From an uncultured Mailhella sp. (lineage in GTDB: Bacteria > Desulfobacterota > Desulfovibrionia > Desulfovibrionales > Desulfovibrionaceae), in NCBI GenBank assembly GCA_905192935.1, contig CAJJMX010000067.1:1-7822 (forward strand): DNA of 7,822 bases, given 5' to 3'. A program made the translations under genes and the position numbers. Position 1 is the stretch's first letter. Every line of letters starts with the position of its first letter. Below are positions 7,026 through 7,822 of this stretch, piece after piece. Under the pieces are notes generated by a model that did not search any database, had not been told where the DNA came from, and saw only the letters and a list, made by a program, of their open reading frames with translations.

Positions 7026-7822
7026 ATGCTTCAGTTGGCCGAACTTCGTTCCCGCTGCCATACCCTTGCCGAACAGTTCAATTCCCTCTGGGGGCGTCTT
7101 TGACCTGCCCACGCGGGAGGCGCGACTTCAGGAAATAGAAGGCATCATTTCCAGTCCCGATGCGTGGTCCGATCAGGAAAAGCTCACGCCCGTGCTCAGG
7201 GAAAAGAGCCGTCTCGAGGCCGAAGTGGCACGGTTCCGTGAACTGAAGGCCAGCTACGATGAAATGGAAGAGTGGCTCGACTTCGTATCCGAGGGCGAGG
7301 AAGAGGCTCTGGAAACGCTGAACGAGCAGGCCGACACGCTGGAAAAGCTCCTGAACGAAACGGAAATGACCGTGCTTCTCAGCGGAGAGTCCGACCACAT
7401 GGATGCCCTTCTGGACATCCATCCCGGCGCCGGCGGCACCGAGGCCCAGGACTGGGCGGAAATGCTGGAACGCATGTATCTGCGCTGGGCGGAATCGCAT
7501 CACGTCAAGGCCGAGATCGTGGACTTCCTGCCCGGAGAAGAAGCGGGCATCAAGGCCGTGACCATACGTCTTCAGGGCGATAACGCCTACGGTCTTCTCA
7601 AGGGAGAAAAGGGCATTCATCGACTCATCCGCATTTCCCCCTACGATGCCTCCGGCCGCAGGCACACGTCGTTTGCCTCCGTGGATCTCATTCCCGATGC
7701 GGGCGAAGTGTCGAACATAGAGATCAAGGAAAGCGATCTGCGCATCGACGTGTACCGCGCTTCCGGTGCGGGCGGTCAGCACGTCAACAAGACCGAATCG
7801 GCCGTGCGCATCACGCATATTC
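7026..7822 (+). CDS. prfB: Peptide chain release factor 2, programmed +1 frameshift, 3' end cut
   Basis: RF2 recognises UAA and UGA stop codons in the ribosomal A site and triggers peptide release. The frame opened by the ATG at 7026 stops at TGA, codon 26 (7101-7103). Skipping one base joins it to the long second frame starting GAC at 7102, giving 265 complete residues before the window ends (E. coli RF2 has 365). The junction reads SLWGRL|DLPTREARLQEIE. The N-terminal PCRF helical domain (about 26-200) precedes the anticodon-like tripeptide S204-P205-Y206 and the catalytic GGQ (249-251, nt 7771-7779) in ASGAGGQHVNKTESAVRIT. The usual RF2 tripeptide is SPF; here it is SPY. The site is self-regulating: when RF2 is scarce the UGA is read slowly and the ribosome slips, raising RF2 synthesis. 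The gene follows lnt in the same direction. It is RF2 rather than RF1 because of the frameshift site and the SPx rather than PxT motif. Confidence 0.96.
7089..7104 (+). promoter_or_regulatory. RF2 programmed +1 frameshift site
   Basis: The in-frame codons are TGG GGG CGT CTT TGA followed by C. The G run (7090-7094) can act as internal Shine-Dalgarno at the same distance from the slippery CTT as the AGGGGG TAT CTT TGA C of E. coli. The P-site tRNA on CTT slips to TTT, and GAC is read next. The stop is codon 26, as in E. coli prfB, and the TGA-C context is a poor terminator. The first base of the motif is T where E. coli has A, so pairing to 16S rRNA may be slightly weaker. Confidence 0.93.

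Noticed and set aside
5777..7027. Minus-strand open frame of 416 codons across lnt
   Set aside because: Lnt has a complete catalytic triad on the other strand; the antisense translation is Arg/Lys/Gly-rich and has no family resemblance.
7026..7103. Truncated prfB (pseudogene with premature TGA)
   Set aside because: The stop lies exactly in the known RF2 programmed frameshift context at codon 26, and the downstream frame is intact.
7078..7818. Minus-strand open frame of 246 codons across prfB
   Set aside because: It is a shadow of RF2, whose GGQ and SPY motifs are on the plus strand.
1..7822. Search for mobile elements, CRISPR repeats, tRNA or a novel defence-like system
   Set aside because: No transposase, integrase, direct repeat array, attachment site or tRNA-like cloverleaf was seen. 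All long gene space is covered by recognised housekeeping families.

Overview
The window is a stretch of a GC-rich Gram-negative chromosome (diderm, with both LPS assembly and lipoprotein acylation genes). It carries five protein genes and no mobile element, CRISPR array, tRNA or rRNA that I can see. Protein style and gene content resemble a deltaproteobacterial sulfate/sulfite reducer of the Desulfovibrio/Bilophila kind. That assignment is inference from general resemblance, not from a marker gene.

Layout: positions 1-85 are an AT-rich 3' flank holding a strong terminator, whose stem-loop and A/T tracts overlap the end of the alanine racemase gene (alr, minus strand, 86-1204). A roughly 70 bp divergent intergenic region follows, with an unexpected plus-strand terminator-like hairpin. 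A compact plus-strand cluster runs from there to the end of the window: lptD (LPS transporter of the outer membrane), a comM/yifB-type AAA+ ATPase, lnt (apolipoprotein N-acyltransferase) and prfB (release factor 2, cut by the window edge). Within the cluster, the comM Shine-Dalgarno overlaps the lptD stop codon, comM and lnt overlap by 4 bp (ATGA), and only 55 bp without a terminator separate lnt from prfB. The four genes are therefore probably transcribed together.

Functionally, alr supplies D-alanine for peptidoglycan, LptD inserts LPS in the outer membrane and Lnt completes lipoprotein maturation. LptD needs its partner lipoprotein LptE and Lnt supplies mature lipoproteins, so cell-envelope biogenesis is the common theme. 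ComM (DNA branch migration) and RF2 (translation termination) look like passengers.

The clearest special signal is the +1 programmed frameshift in prfB (CTT TGA C preceded by a G-rich internal Shine-Dalgarno). Secondary points are an LptD with exactly two mature cysteines and an uncertain start, terminator-like hairpins in front of lptD, an insertion of about 37 residues in Lnt, and small substitutions in Alr (MDx to MQM) and RF2 (SPF to SPY). I found no evidence for a new biological system; this is mostly a housekeeping region.
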